Source: Candidatus Jacksonbacteria bacterium
GTDB lineage: Bacteria > Patescibacteriota > Patescibacteriia > UBA9629 > GWA2-43-13
DNA: 33,147 nt
Assembly (NCBI GenBank): GCA_018698735.1
Contig: JABIPD010000110.1
Span: 1 to 33,147, forward strand
Direction of reading: 5' to 3'
In this document: in pieces, positions 1 through 9,009 of the stretch
Numbering within the stretch: the first letter of the stretch is position 1
Layout: the number at the start of each line of letters is the position of its first letter
Notes under the pieces: generated by a model
Told to the model about the DNA's origin: nothing
The model's input: only the letters and a program-made list of their open reading frames with translations
The model's database searches: none
Program-made: the position numbers and the translations under genes

Positions 1-2
1 AA

Positions 3-2459
3 GATTGTATTGCAGATGGATGTAATTTAGAGGTAGTTTCTTTAATAGCCGGAGGAAGTCAATCATGTCAAGAAACATTTACTCTTACGCTAAATAAGCC
101 AGTAGACACTTCGAATTTCGATTTTTCTACTCTTTCTATTATTCAAACAGTTGATGGTGAAGTCGCACCTAGAGCAGCTATCACCCCAACGCTAGATTCT
201 TCTACTCTTCCTTTTTCAAAAACACTTATATTAAAAGGAATTCCTCACGATCCACAAAAGAATTCAACCATTGCAATTGAATACACGCCTCCTGCAACAA
301 TTTCTTCTTTTGATGAGCACTCATATTCTCTTTTAGAGCAAATAGCAGTGTCACCTTTATTTGGGGAACCAGCTCCAGCTGCTATAGGAAATAGGCTCGA
401 TGTTAATGGTGATGACGCGCTTGATATATTAGACCTTATACTTGTTGCAGATAATGGAATTATTATAGATTATAATGTTGTTTGTTCAGCTGGTGTTTGT
501 TCTACAACTTATGACGCTTTAAGTGCAGCTGAATGTACTGCTCGAGAGAGCGGAGGATTTAAACCGCCAAGAATTACTCGAATATCCCCGATTGCAAATG
601 ACGCAAATGTGTGTTCTAATGTGCTTATTTCGGCTAAGTTTAATAATCAACTTGGTTCTCAGGCAATAATAGAAAGGTTAGTAACTTCAAGTCCCCCAAT
701 TGACGGAATGAAAGTAACGGTTGACGGGAAGCAAGTTAAAATTAGACCTGGGGTAGGAAAAATACTTGAAGATCCTGCTTATACTATTACTTTAGATTCT
801 GGTGACTGGGGAGAGAACGGCGAAGATATTATCTGTCAAAATGGAGACCAGCCTCCTTGTAGTTGGACTTTTGCTACAAAGGCCGAACAATGTTTAATTG
901 ATGGTGTTAAAGTTGAACCTATTGCTGTGGAGGCAAAGCTTGTGGACGAGGGTGCCACAATAAATATTCGTGAAAACATGGAAGTTGCTTTCCAGAGTAC
1001 TGCAATTGAGTTTTCTCCTTTAATGACAAACGTTTTTCGATGTTTTGGGCAAACAACTCCAGAATGTTTAGTTTGGGATCAAGACGGAGACGGTGATATT
1101 GATATAATGGACTCAGGAGAAGCTCAGAAAGATGCTCCTCCAGTAGAGCTTGCGTATCCAATGGGGGAAAAATGGAGTTTTGCAGATCCTGTTGCTCGTA
1201 TCATAGACTCAGAAGTAAATGCAGGAGCTGTTTTGATATCCGGTAATAGGGTAACAGAGGCAGTTGAAACAGTTATTCGAGCAGAAATAAGAGATCCAGT
1301 AAGTGGGGAAACAAGAACTGGTGAATACCCATTTACTGTTCGAGCATGCAAAAATCACTTTGTGATTAATGATACAAATCAAGAAGATTCTGATAATCTT
1401 AAAAAATTTCCGTATAATGAAATAAATACGAATTTTATGATTACGGACGAAGGCAGTAGGCCGAAGACCAAAGCTGTTGATTCTGTTGCAAGTACGCATT
1501 TCCATTCACATGCCTGTCTTGATGATTTTGAAGAAGATCAATATCCACGAGTTGTGAGTACAAAAAAAGCTGCAGAATTCCCTGGTAGACCATTTTTAGG
1601 TGTTCATTATGTTCAGGTACCAAATTTAGCAACACCAGAAGAACCAGATGCTATTATTGTTCTTGTTGGCAACAATAATGAAAGAGTTTCTTTAAATGAA
1701 TGGGTTACAGAGAATAACTTAGAGGTTGGTCTAGATTCTGGAAGCCTTTCGGAATCTCTTACTATAGATGGTTATCCGGCAGCTCAAAATGGTACCAGTG
1801 TCTATATAAATGGAGCAGATTTCCAAGGGAGTTTCGATCCAAACAGAGCCTTTACGAGAGTGTATCTTTTATCGTATAATGAAGGCGCTCAGGAGTCGAC
1901 AAAACGTGTATTTCAAGATTTGGTAAATAATTTTGAATTAAATACAAATCTTGGCGGTGACGCTAAGGCTCGCTTTAGTAGAGACCGCCAGCGTGTGTTT
2001 GATTTAACAAACATGCAACGAGCAATTGGTCCATATTCATTTTCTGCCCCTCAGTTGCCAGCTGGAAGCTTTGAAGAAAACCATACAACAAGTCGTTGGA
2101 ATTCTTGGACTACTGAACTTGGAGCTCGAATTGGCTTTGCCCCGGTAGATCCACGAAATGAATTTGGAGTGTGCGATGACCACGATCCAGCCACCTGTTG
2201 GAATAGAACCCTTGCTCCAGTGGAACGATTTGTATGTCCTGCTGATTCTTATGTGTATCAATATAGATATGAAGGTGGTGGATATCAATTAAAAGCAAAA
2301 TTTGAGTTCGATAAGCTTCCTGTGAATTGGCAATCACATCCGGATAATGAGTATTTAATTACTGTTCCAGCTTATGACCCCGACACTGATCCTCCTCCAC
2401 CCACAGGGCCTTATAATGAAGATTCGTGTGTAAACGTAGTATTAGAAGGTAATAGCTAA
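3..2459 (+). CDS. Large extracellular Ig-like/dockerin-like repeat protein (5' end outside window)
   Basis: The frame is open from base 3 to the TAA at 2457-2459, so the gene enters from the left. The first internal ATG-like starts near 348 are not its beginning. About 818 residues are visible. A dockerin/EF-hand-like calcium loop (DVNGDDALDILDL) is encoded near 400-440, and a second acidic loop (DQDGDGDIDIMD) near 1078-1113. Between them are stretches resembling bacterial Ig-like (Big_5) domains, starting with phrases such as RISPIANDANVC. Many Cys residues suggest an exported, disulfide-bonded or metal-binding surface protein. No catalytic motif was recognised. The next two genes follow at 18 and 38 bases and encode calcium-loop membrane proteins, so all three may form one cell-surface operon. 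Function is inferred only from repeat type. Confidence 0.8.
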   Translation, partial: DCIADGCNLEVVSLIAGGSQSCQETFTLTLNKPVDTSNFDFSTLSIIQTVDGEVAPRAAITPTLDSSTLPFSKTLILKGIPHDPQKNSTIAIEYTPPATISSFDEHSYSLLEQIAVSPLFGEPAPAAIGNRLDVNGDDALDILDLILVADNGIIIDYNVVCSAGVCSTTYDALSAAECTARESGGFKPPRITRISPIANDANVCSNVLISAKFNNQLGSQAIIERLVTSSPPIDGMKVTVDGKQVKIRPGVGKILEDPAYTITLDSGDWGENGEDIICQNGDQPPCSWTFATKAEQCLIDGVKVEPIAVEAKLVDEGATINIRENMEVAFQSTAIEFSPLMTNVFRCFGQTTPECLVWDQDGDGDIDIMDSGEAQKDAPPVELAYPMGEKWSFADPVARIIDSEVNAGAVLISGNRVTEAVETVIRAEIRDPVSGETRTGEYPFTVRACKNHFVINDTNQEDSDNLKKFPYNEINTNFMITDEGSRPKTKAVDSVASTHFHSHACLDDFEEDQYPRVVSTKKAAEFPGRPFLGVHYVQVPNLATPEEPDAIIVLVGNNNERVSLNEWVTENNLEVGLDSGSLSESLTIDGYPAAQNGTSVYINGADFQGSFDPNRAFTRVYLLSYNEGAQESTKRVFQDLVNNFELNTNLGGDAKARFSRDRQRVFDLTNMQRAIGPYSFSAPQLPAGSFEENHTTSRWNSWTTELGARIGFAPVDPRNEFGVCDDHDPATCWNRTLAPVERFVCPADSYVYQYRYEGGGYQLKAKFEFDKLPVNWQSHPDNEYLITVPAYDPDTDPPPPTGPYNEDSCVNVVLEGNS

Positions 2460-2477
2460 TTATTTAATGGCATCGAT

Positions 2478-3284
2478 ATGTTTGATGACTCACCTCAACA
2501 GCAGCCACCACCACAAAAACAAGAAACCGGAGCACAACCAGGCCCACCTGGGAATTTACCTATTGCTGATGATTTAGACTTGCAGCCACAGCAACCAGCT
2601 CCTATACCTCCCCCTCAAGAAGCTGTTCCGTCTATGAATCCTACTCCACAGCCAGTAATGCCTGTAGCCCAGCCAATGCCACAACCCACTCAGCAAGCAA
2701 CTCCTGTCGCACCTCAATCTTCGCCATTAAAACCTGTTCAACCACCTGCTCAAGAACTACCAACAGACCAACAAGAGCAGCAAAAAGTACCACAGCCATT
2801 ACCAGAAAAATCGAAGAGCAAAAAGATGCTATTATATATTATAATAGGAGGAGTAATAGTGGTTGGAGTTGTTGTTGGAATTATCCTTGCTTACAATGCA
2901 ATGACATCGCCTCCAACACTCGAAGATTTGCCTCCGATTAATCTAGATTCAAATATACCTCCAATAAATGTTCCAGTAGTTGAAGAGCCTGTTGCACAGG
3001 AGCCGACGCTTCCTTTGCCACCACCGCCGCCGCCTCCACCAATTGTTGAAGAACTTATCATTGATACCGACGGAGATGGTATACCAGATAGCGACGAAGA
3101 AGAATTTGGCACAAATGCGTTTTTCCCAGATACGGATTTTGATGGTCTTTCAGATCAGCAAGAATTAGAAATTTACTTTACCGATCCTCTTTCAAAAGAC
3201 ACTGACGGCGACGGGTTCGATGATGGCCACGAAGCTCGCAATGGATACAACCCTAATGGCCCTGGCAGAATTAATGCACAGTAA
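2478..3284 (+). CDS. Membrane-anchored thrombospondin type 3 repeat protein
   Basis: A 268-residue protein in three parts. Residues 1-110 are Pro/Gln-rich and low complexity, probably cytoplasmic and disordered. Residues about 115-140 form one hydrophobic transmembrane helix preceded by KSKSKK. The outer part starts with a Pro-rich linker (a run of eight prolines) and ends in calcium-binding thrombospondin type 3 repeats: DTDGDGIPDSDEEE, DTDFDGLSDQQE and DTDGDGFDDGHE. This architecture recurs in Patescibacteria, but its role is unknown. The poly-proline run may stall translation without EF-P. It lies 18 bases after the preceding gene and 38 before a protein of the same design. No SD is visible before the ATG. 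Confidence 0.85.
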   Translation: MFDDSPQQQPPPQKQETGAQPGPPGNLPIADDLDLQPQQPAPIPPPQEAVPSMNPTPQPVMPVAQPMPQPTQQATPVAPQSSPLKPVQPPAQELPTDQQEQQKVPQPLPEKSKSKKMLLYIIIGGVIVVGVVVGIILAYNAMTSPPTLEDLPPINLDSNIPPINVPVVEEPVAQEPTLPLPPPPPPPPIVEELIIDTDGDGIPDSDEEEFGTNAFFPDTDFDGLSDQQELEIYFTDPLSKDTDGDGFDDGHEARNGYNPNGPGRINAQ

Positions 3285-3322
3285 AGATATATTTTATCTA
3301 AGGTCTTAAAGACCTTAAACCT

Positions 3323-5110
3323 ATGGCAGATTTTTCATTTTCTCAACAAAAACAAAATACAAACCCCACGCCTCAGCAACAAAAGCCTCCTTCTCAGCAG
3401 CAAGCTGCTAAAGGAGCGGTTGAGGGTGTTTCTATTCATTCAATGCCAGAGCAGTTTTTACCAGCCCAGCAATCAGGAGTAAAGAAAAAGAGTGGCGGGA
3501 AAGCTAAAGGAAAACAGAGTAAGTGGGTTTTTATTGCTGCACTTTCGGGTGGGCTTATTATTGTATTAGGAATTATTGTTGCAATTATTGTGTTACTCCA
3601 ACCAAAGGAAGAAACAGCTCCTGTTGTAGATCAACAACCTGTGTCATCTGAAGTTCAACCACCAGAAGAACAATTAATTGTAGAAGAAGAACCGCTTCCA
3701 CCTAAAACAATAGAGGCTACGGTTCGTAATTTGGCTGGCAGGATACTTACCCGAGCATCTTTAAATATTCCTGCAAGCGAACAAGGAGCTAACTTTACTC
3801 TTACAGGGCGATTGGTAACAGAGAATGATTCGCTTATTCGCCAGAGTGCTATAGGTGGTGAATACGTTATTCGCCCTATTGTAACTATTGCATCACCTCT
3901 TTCATTATCAATAACATTAAGCCCAGAGGAATTAAAATTAGCAGCGAGTGATGTTGCAATTGGCGTTTGGGATGAATCCGAAAAAACATGGAATATATTA
4001 GAAGATAGCTTCTTTAATCAAGATCAAGGCCTGGTAACATCTGTGCTAGTAAGTATTACGACTGGCTCGTATGCTGTTGTTTCTCCAACGCTCGTTGAAG
4101 AACTTGCTGTAGATGAAGAAGAACCTCCAGAAGAGGAACCAGAAATTGTTACCATTGCTCGAAGTACCGACACCGACCAAGATGGGCTTACCGATTTGGA
4201 AGAGTTCTTGTATGGAACAGATCCCGCACAAGCAGACACAGATGACGATAGCTATAGAGATGGCGCCGAAGTACTTAATTTATTCTCACCGCGAAAGCCA
4301 GGAGAGGTTCGGTTGGCGCAAGAGGAGCGAATAGCCATTTATGCGAACGCAAATCATGGGTATACGCTTTTGTATCCATCTTCTTGGATTGCTTCTCCGC
4401 TCGACGAACAAACACAGAACGAAGTTTTGTTTGCCACCACAACCGATGAATACATAACCCTAGAGGTTGATCAGAATTTGGAACAGCAATCACTTGTTTC
4501 TTGGTATTCGAGCCAAGATTTAGATACTTCGATAGAGGATTTGCAGGTGCGTGTATATAATAATTTAGACATGCTTGTTTCGAAAGATTTAACGGTTTAC
4601 TACGTTCAAGTAACGGGTATGCCAAAAATATTTACGTTTACCTATCAACTAGACGGAAGAGTCTCTCTTAATTTTTTAACGACATTCGAGATGATGGTAA
4701 AAGGAATGCGAGTAGAAGGGTCAACAGAAAGAGAAGGTTCAGCATCAGCTTCAAGAGACTTGGCACGAATCGCTAGTGTTCAAAGAATTCAATCCTCATT
4801 AGCTGTGTTTTATACCGAAAATAATAGCTACCCACTTAAAGATTCACTAACGAATCTGCCGCTTTTAGACGACGGAGAAAACAGATCGTTAAAAGATATT
4901 ATGGAAGAAATCCCAACCTCTTCACTTCCTGCTGATGGAACCTGCTCTGAAGAAGAAAATGCATTTCGTTATAATCCAACAATCGAAGGCGGGCTCGCGT
5001 GTACTGCTTCTGGAGAATGCGAATCGTTTGAGTTGCGGTTTTGTTTAGGTGGAGATTCAGGTGGGCTTTTGGCTGGTGTAAGAGTGGCTTCTCCAATCGA
5101 TATACAATAA
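3323..5110 (+). CDS. Membrane-anchored TSP3-repeat protein with pilin-like C-terminal segment
   Basis: This 595-residue protein repeats the previous design: a Gln/Pro-rich cytoplasmic start, a basic patch (KKKSGGKAKGKQSK), one transmembrane helix at about 69-92 and a large outer region. That region has a beta-rich part (about 125-255), two TSP3 calcium loops (DTDQDGLTDLEE, DTDDDSYRDGAE) and a domain starting near NHGYTLLYPSSW. The C-terminal segment from about 475 (SRDLARIASVQRIQSSLAVF, then YTENNSYP) resembles the region after the N-terminal helix of type II/IV pseudopilins. Such proteins are usually involved in surface structure or adhesion, but this one is unassigned. ybeY starts 4 bases after its stop. 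Confidence 0.85.
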   Translation: MADFSFSQQKQNTNPTPQQQKPPSQQQAAKGAVEGVSIHSMPEQFLPAQQSGVKKKSGGKAKGKQSKWVFIAALSGGLIIVLGIIVAIIVLLQPKEETAPVVDQQPVSSEVQPPEEQLIVEEEPLPPKTIEATVRNLAGRILTRASLNIPASEQGANFTLTGRLVTENDSLIRQSAIGGEYVIRPIVTIASPLSLSITLSPEELKLAASDVAIGVWDESEKTWNILEDSFFNQDQGLVTSVLVSITTGSYAVVSPTLVEELAVDEEEPPEEEPEIVTIARSTDTDQDGLTDLEEFLYGTDPAQADTDDDSYRDGAEVLNLFSPRKPGEVRLAQEERIAIYANANHGYTLLYPSSWIASPLDEQTQNEVLFATTTDEYITLEVDQNLEQQSLVSWYSSQDLDTSIEDLQVRVYNNLDMLVSKDLTVYYVQVTGMPKIFTFTYQLDGRVSLNFLTTFEMMVKGMRVEGSTEREGSASASRDLARIASVQRIQSSLAVFYTENNSYPLKDSLTNLPLLDDGENRSLKDIMEEIPTSSLPADGTCSEEENAFRYNPTIEGGLACTASGECESFELRFCLGGDSGGLLAGVRVASPIDIQ

Positions 5111-5114
5111 TTGT

Positions 5115-5525
5115 ATGCTAGAAGTTTCGAACCAAGTTCAATCGTGGTATCAACGAAAAAGATTACTTGTTTTAATGAAAAAAGTTCAGAAGTATTGTGG
5201 AAAAAGAAATGTGTCTGTCTCTTTAGCATTTGTTACGCCGGGAGAAATGAAGAGAGTAAATACATTGTATCGAAAGAAGGATTCTGCAACAAATGTTTTA
5301 AGCTTCTTAATAGAAAAAAACCGAAAAGGATTGGTTGGCGAAGTAATAATTTGTCCATCAGTTGTTAGAAAGCAAGCGAAGCAGCAGGGTATACTTTATT
5401 CGCAACATATGGAAAGATTATTTGTTCATGGACTGTTACATGTGTGTGGTGTTCATCACACCTCCAAAAATTTAGAGAAGCGAATGGAGAAAATAGAGGA
5501 AAAAATTCTTGGAAGAAGCTTGTGA
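5115..5525 (+). CDS. ybeY: Endoribonuclease YbeY (16S rRNA maturation / ribosome quality control)
   Basis: A 136-residue protein with the YbeY zinc signature H-x3-H-x5-H at His105, His109 and His115 (context HGLLHVCGVHH). It also has the upstream conserved strands (DSATNVLSF, then GEVIIC). YbeY is a metal-dependent RNase acting in 16S rRNA 3'-end maturation and ribosome quality control. It is somewhat shorter than the E. coli enzyme (about 155). The ATG lies 4 bases after the preceding stop with no SD, suggesting translational coupling. It ends in TGA, showing that UGA is read as stop. It precedes ftsA. Confidence 0.88.
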   Translation: MLEVSNQVQSWYQRKRLLVLMKKVQKYCGKRNVSVSLAFVTPGEMKRVNTLYRKKDSATNVLSFLIEKNRKGLVGEVIICPSVVRKQAKQQGILYSQHMERLFVHGLLHVCGVHHTSKNLEKRMEKIEEKILGRSL

Positions 5526-5550
5526 AGAGGTGAAAAGAGGAGAAGTGGTG

Positions 5551-5556
5551 TATACT
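5551..5556 (+). promoter_or_regulatory. Possible -10 element for ftsA
   Basis: TATACT in an AT-rich stretch between ybeY and ftsA, about 45 bases before the ftsA ATG. A TG dinucleotide lies directly upstream, but no good -35 box is present, so this is tentative. Confidence 0.35.
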
Positions 5557-5600
5557 ATATATAATTAGTTAATGTATAGGTCTGGCAGGTTTTAAATGGT

Positions 5601-6836
5601 ATGAAAGATAACATTATTACAGGTCTCGACATTGGCTCGTCTATGATACGAGTTGTTGTCGGTCAAAAAATAGAGCAGGAACCCGTGCATATTATTGGTG
5701 TTGCAGAAATTCCTAGTGAGGGAATTAGCCGTGGCGTTATTAATAGTATAGAAGATGCAGTTTCTTCTATTGCAACAGCATTCGAAAAAGCAGAGCGCAT
5801 GACGGGGGTTCCATCTAAAAGTGCGTATGTTTCTATTGCAGGTACGCATATTCTTTCACAGTCATCGAGAGGTGTGGTTGCAGTTGCAAAAGCAGATGGA
5901 GAGATTCGTGAGCAAGATGTAGATAGAGCAATCGAAGCAGCCCAAGCCGTTGCCACCCCACCGAATTACGAAATATTACATGTTATTCCTCGGTCGTTTA
6001 CGGTAGATAGCCAATCGGGAATTAAAGACCCAGTTGGTATGACGGGGATTCGATTAGAAGTAGAAGCCCAAATTATACAAGGGCTTTCCGCTCAAGTTAA
6101 AAATATTACCAAGTCCGTTTACCGAACGGGCGTTGATATAGACGATGTTGTGCTTGCACCACTTGCAGCTGCCGAAGCATCACTCAATAAGCGACAAAAA
6201 GAACTTGGTGTATGTTTGGTTAATATTGGAGGTTCGACAACGTCTATAGCAGTATTTGAAGAAGGCGATGTATTGCATACCTCTATTTTACCTGTTGGAT
6301 CAACTCACATTACCTCTGATATTGCGATTGGATTGAGAACTTCCTTAGAAACAGCAGAGCTGGTAAAGGTTCGTTATGGCACGGCATTACCAGATGATAT
6401 AGACAAAAAAGAAGAGATAGATCTTTCTGAATTTGGCGATAGTGAGGAAGAGGTTGTTTCCAGGCGACATGTGGCAGATATTATTCAGGCGCGAGTAGAA
6501 GAAATTTTTCAAATGGCAGATGGCGAATTAAAGGGGATAGAGCGCTCAGGTAAACTACCAGCGGGGATTGTTATTACGGGCGGAGGCGCAAAGCTTGAAG
6601 GTTTGGTAGATATTGCTCGAAAAGAGTTTAGATTGCCAGCTTCTATTGGTTACCCGAAAGAAGTATCAAGTGCTATAGATAAAGTTCACGATCCTACCTT
6701 ATCAACAGCGGTAGGATTGGTGTTATGGGGAGACCATTTGCAGCAAGAAGGTGGCGCAGGGATGCTTTCACGGTTTTCATCGGTGCATCATGGTGTTGGA
6801 AAAATGCGCTCTTGGTTTCAATCGCTCGGAACATAG
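5601..6836 (+). CDS. ftsA: Cell division protein FtsA
   Basis: A 411-residue actin-fold ATPase that tethers FtsZ to the membrane. It starts with the FtsA/SHS2-type strand TGLDIGSSMIRVVVG and contains VNIGGSTTSIAVF (phosphate 2 loop) and GIVITGGGAKLEG (adenosine motif) near the C-terminus. The last residues (GKMRSWFQSLGT) fit the amphipathic membrane-targeting helix that anchors FtsA. Length is close to the family norm. ftsZ follows 110 bases downstream, the classic order, with a terminator-like hairpin between them. No SD precedes the ATG. Confidence 0.95.
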   Translation: MKDNIITGLDIGSSMIRVVVGQKIEQEPVHIIGVAEIPSEGISRGVINSIEDAVSSIATAFEKAERMTGVPSKSAYVSIAGTHILSQSSRGVVAVAKADGEIREQDVDRAIEAAQAVATPPNYEILHVIPRSFTVDSQSGIKDPVGMTGIRLEVEAQIIQGLSAQVKNITKSVYRTGVDIDDVVLAPLAAAEASLNKRQKELGVCLVNIGGSTTSIAVFEEGDVLHTSILPVGSTHITSDIAIGLRTSLETAELVKVRYGTALPDDIDKKEEIDLSEFGDSEEEVVSRRHVADIIQARVEEIFQMADGELKGIERSGKLPAGIVITGGGAKLEGLVDIARKEFRLPASIGYPKEVSSAIDKVHDPTLSTAVGLVLWGDHLQQEGGAGMLSRFSSVHHGVGKMRSWFQSLGT

Positions 6837-6913
6837 CAAAAAAGGTTACGAGCGTGTGTATAAAGTGTCGATAGAATACGCTTGTCTTTTTAAATGATGT
6901 AAGTTAAGATTGC

Positions 6914-6936
6914 ACGAGTAATACTCGTCTTTTTTC
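6914..6936 (+). terminator. Terminator/attenuator-like hairpin directly upstream of ftsZ
   Basis: ACGAGT-aat-ACTCGT forms a 6-bp stem with a 3-base loop, followed by CTTTTTT. It ends about 10 bases before the ftsZ ATG. This looks like an intrinsic terminator between ftsA and ftsZ. Since ftsZ follows at once, either ftsZ is read through at reduced level or the hairpin is part of a leader for a promoter inside the 110-base gap (TAGAAT near 6872 is a weak -10). Confidence 0.6.
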
Positions 6937-6946
6937 ACTTTAATGT

Positions 6947-8200
6947 ATGGCACAAGAAAAAACATCAGCGGAAAAAAATTCGAAAAAAGTGGCGCATGTT
7001 ACAGAGGTAACGCCAGATATTGAAACGTTCGCAAAGATTAAAGTTATTGGAGTTGGCGGATCTGGGAATGCGGCAATCACTCGAATGATGGAAGTTGGAA
7101 TTCGAGGCGTTGAGTTCCTTGGGGTCAATACCGATGCTCAAGCAATTCACCATTGTAAAGCACCTTCTAAGATTCAGATTGGGAAATCTGTTACCCGTGG
7201 ACTTGGCGCTGGAATGGACCCAGAACAAGGAAAACGCGCAGCAGAAGAAACAACCGAGGAAATTGAACAACGATTGAGTGGCGCAGATATGGTATTTATT
7301 ACCTGCGGACTTGGAGGTGGCACGGGTACCGGAGCCTCTCCGATTATTGCTCGTATTGCAAGAGACCTTGGGGCTCTAACTGTAGCGGTTGTTACAAAAC
7401 CTTTTAATTTTGAAGGAGCGCAAAGAAAGGCTATTTCTGAAAGAGGTTTCGAAGCTTTAGCAGATCAGGTAGATACTATTATATCTATTCCAAACGACAG
7501 ATTGCTTCATATTATTGATAAAAAAACGACACTTCTTGATGCATTTGAAGTCGTCGATGACGTACTTCGCCAAGGAGTACAAGGGATTTCAGAGCTTATT
7601 ACTGTTCCTGGATTAATTAACGTAGACTTTGCCGATGTAAAATCTATCATGCAGAATGCCGGCTCTGCCCTTATGGGGATTGGCCGAGGCGAAGGAGACA
7701 ACAGGGCAGCAGAAGCAGCAAAAGCTGCTATCGATAGTCCGTTGTTAGAAGTTTCGATAGATGGTGCAAAAGGAATTTTGTTTACTGTGGCAGGCGATCA
7801 GTCTTTGGGGATGTATGAAGTAAACGAAGCCGCTCAAATTATTACAAAACAAGCAGATCCAGGTGCGCGAGTTATTTTTGGAACTGTTATAGACGAAACG
7901 CTTGGAGACGAAATAAAAATTACCGTAGTTGCAACTGGCTTTAGTGATGAAGCTCTCGAGCTTGTAAGTAGAGAGAAAGCAGAGCAGTCTCAACAAGAAG
8001 AACAATCAACAGAAGAGAAGAAGCCAGAAGAAAAGAAAAAGGAATCTTCTATTTTCCACGACAGAACAGAGGAAAAAAAGAAGAAAGAGGAACCTGCTGT
8101 TATGAGTTCTCAATCATCTGAAAATAATTCATCAGCGCCAACGTTGCCAGAGGAAGATGAATTAGAAATCCCGGCATTTATCCGAAAGAAAATGGGATAG
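6947..8200 (+). CDS. ftsZ: Cell division GTPase FtsZ
   Basis: A 417-residue tubulin homologue that polymerises into the division ring. The GTP-binding signature GGGTGTG is at residues 123-129. The strand KVIGVGGSGNAAITRM at 32-47 and the VNTDAQA segment are also present. A charged Lys/Glu/Gln-rich linker from about 345 leads to the C-terminal peptide (LEIPAFIRKKMG) that docks FtsA and other partners. The ATG at 6947 gives an N-terminal extension of about 28 residues before the core. There is no SD: the bases upstream are the U-tract of the preceding hairpin. Confidence 0.96.
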   Translation: MAQEKTSAEKNSKKVAHVTEVTPDIETFAKIKVIGVGGSGNAAITRMMEVGIRGVEFLGVNTDAQAIHHCKAPSKIQIGKSVTRGLGAGMDPEQGKRAAEETTEEIEQRLSGADMVFITCGLGGGTGTGASPIIARIARDLGALTVAVVTKPFNFEGAQRKAISERGFEALADQVDTIISIPNDRLLHIIDKKTTLLDAFEVVDDVLRQGVQGISELITVPGLINVDFADVKSIMQNAGSALMGIGRGEGDNRAAEAAKAAIDSPLLEVSIDGAKGILFTVAGDQSLGMYEVNEAAQIITKQADPGARVIFGTVIDETLGDEIKITVVATGFSDEALELVSREKAEQSQQEEQSTEEKKPEEKKKESSIFHDRTEEKKKKEEPAVMSSQSSENNSSAPTLPEEDELEIPAFIRKKMG

Positions 8201-8220
8201 AAAAAATATGTATAAAAAAG

Positions 8221-8252
8221 AGAGGTCTTTAAAAAAGAAAGACCTCTTTTTT
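8221..8252 (+). terminator. Intrinsic terminator after ftsZ
   Basis: AGAGGTCTTT and AAAGACCTCT form a 10-bp stem around an A-rich loop, followed by TTTTT. It lies 20 bases past the ftsZ stop and separates division genes from nrdR. Confidence 0.9.
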
Positions 8253-8303
8253 AGTACTCAATAATAATTCCGCCCAACTTGTCCACAGTTTTGTTTCTGA
8301 ATC

Positions 8304-8352
8304 AAACAATATGTTGTGGTATAATTGTATTTGGAAACACAATATATGGTGT
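8304..8352 (+). promoter_or_regulatory. nrdR promoter with two NrdR-box-like palindromes
   Basis: An extended -10 (TGGTATAAT, hexamer 8320-8325) is flanked by two related 16-base sites. One at 8337-8352 (ACACAATATATGGTGT) closely fits the known NrdR box. A weaker one at 8304-8319 (AAACAATATGTTGTGG) lies upstream. Their centres are 33 bp apart, about three helical turns, which is how NrdR boxes are usually paired. The placement would block RNA polymerase, so I infer that NrdR represses its own gene and probably the downstream nrdJ. Confidence 0.75.
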
Positions 8353-8386
8353 TTCGCTGAAGTCTTCACATCTTAATGGAATATCT

Positions 8387-8872
8387 ATGCTTTGTCCTGC
8401 ATGCGGAAAATCAGAAACTCGTGTGCTCGATTCACGTATTGGCTCTGACGGATTATCTATCCGTCGAAGAAGGGAATGCATGAAATGTTTGTTTCGAGTT
8501 TCTACGGTAGAAGAAGTAGAAATACTTGGTCTTGTTGTGGTAAAGCAAGGCGGCAAAAGAGAACCCTATGCTCGAGAAAAAATTACGACCGGGCTTAAGC
8601 GTGCATTGTATAAGCGGCCGCAGTCAGAAGATAGGCTTAAGCAGCTTGTACAAAAAATAGAAAGAGACATTCAGCTTAAGTTTACAGGAGAGGTGAGCAG
8701 TGACGAAGTTGGTACTATTGTTATGAAGCATCTTCGAAGATTCGATAAGATTGCATACATTCGTTTTGCTTCGGTCTATAGGCAATTTTCCGATATTAAT
8801 GTTTTTCACGAAGAGGTAAATGCCTTGTTGCCAAAATCTCGAAAAAAGAAAACAAAATCATCTTCCAAATAA
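8387..8872 (+). CDS. nrdR: Transcriptional repressor NrdR
   Basis: A 161-residue protein with the NrdR zinc ribbon at its start: MLCPACGKSETRVLDSR, then CMKCLF (CxxC pairs). The ATP-cone follows (about 48-135: VVKQGGKREPYAREKITTGL and RFASVYRQF). NrdR senses ATP/dATP and represses ribonucleotide reductase genes. The frame is open further upstream, but the ATG at 8387 places the zinc ribbon at the N-terminus as in all NrdR proteins, and the earlier codons overlap the promoter and operator. nrdJ, its expected target, begins 137 bases downstream. Confidence 0.95.
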   Translation: MLCPACGKSETRVLDSRIGSDGLSIRRRRECMKCLFRVSTVEEVEILGLVVVKQGGKREPYAREKITTGLKRALYKRPQSEDRLKQLVQKIERDIQLKFTGEVSSDEVGTIVMKHLRRFDKIAYIRFASVYRQFSDINVFHEEVNALLPKSRKKKTKSSSK

Positions 8873-8892
8873 TTGTACTGCTAGAAAGTAAT

Positions 8893-8936
8893 TCAATTTA
8901 ATATAACTCGGTTCTTCCCCGATAAAATTAAATTGA
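8893..8936 (+). other. Long AT-rich inverted repeat between nrdR and nrdJ
   Basis: TCAATTTAAT (8893-8902) pairs with ATTAAATTGA (8927-8936), enclosing a short C-rich loop. No T-tract follows, so it is not a typical terminator. It could be a transcript-stabilising or attenuating hairpin between nrdR and nrdJ. No cobalamin-riboswitch B12 box was seen. Confidence 0.5.
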
Positions 8937-9009
8937 GTTAGTTGTTAGAAGTAACAAAATCTTTCATACATCTTTAAAATAAGAAGGTGTATAAAAGACC
9001 CCATGTAAT

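Noticed and set aside
8281..8386. Longer NrdR N-terminus from the upstream open frame (start at 8279)
   Set aside because: It would run through the promoter and NrdR boxes and add residues before the zinc ribbon, which is N-terminal in the family.
8873..9009. Cobalamin riboswitch upstream of nrdJ
   Set aside because: No B12-box or the large conserved aptamer core; only one AT-rich hairpin is present, and the gap is too short.
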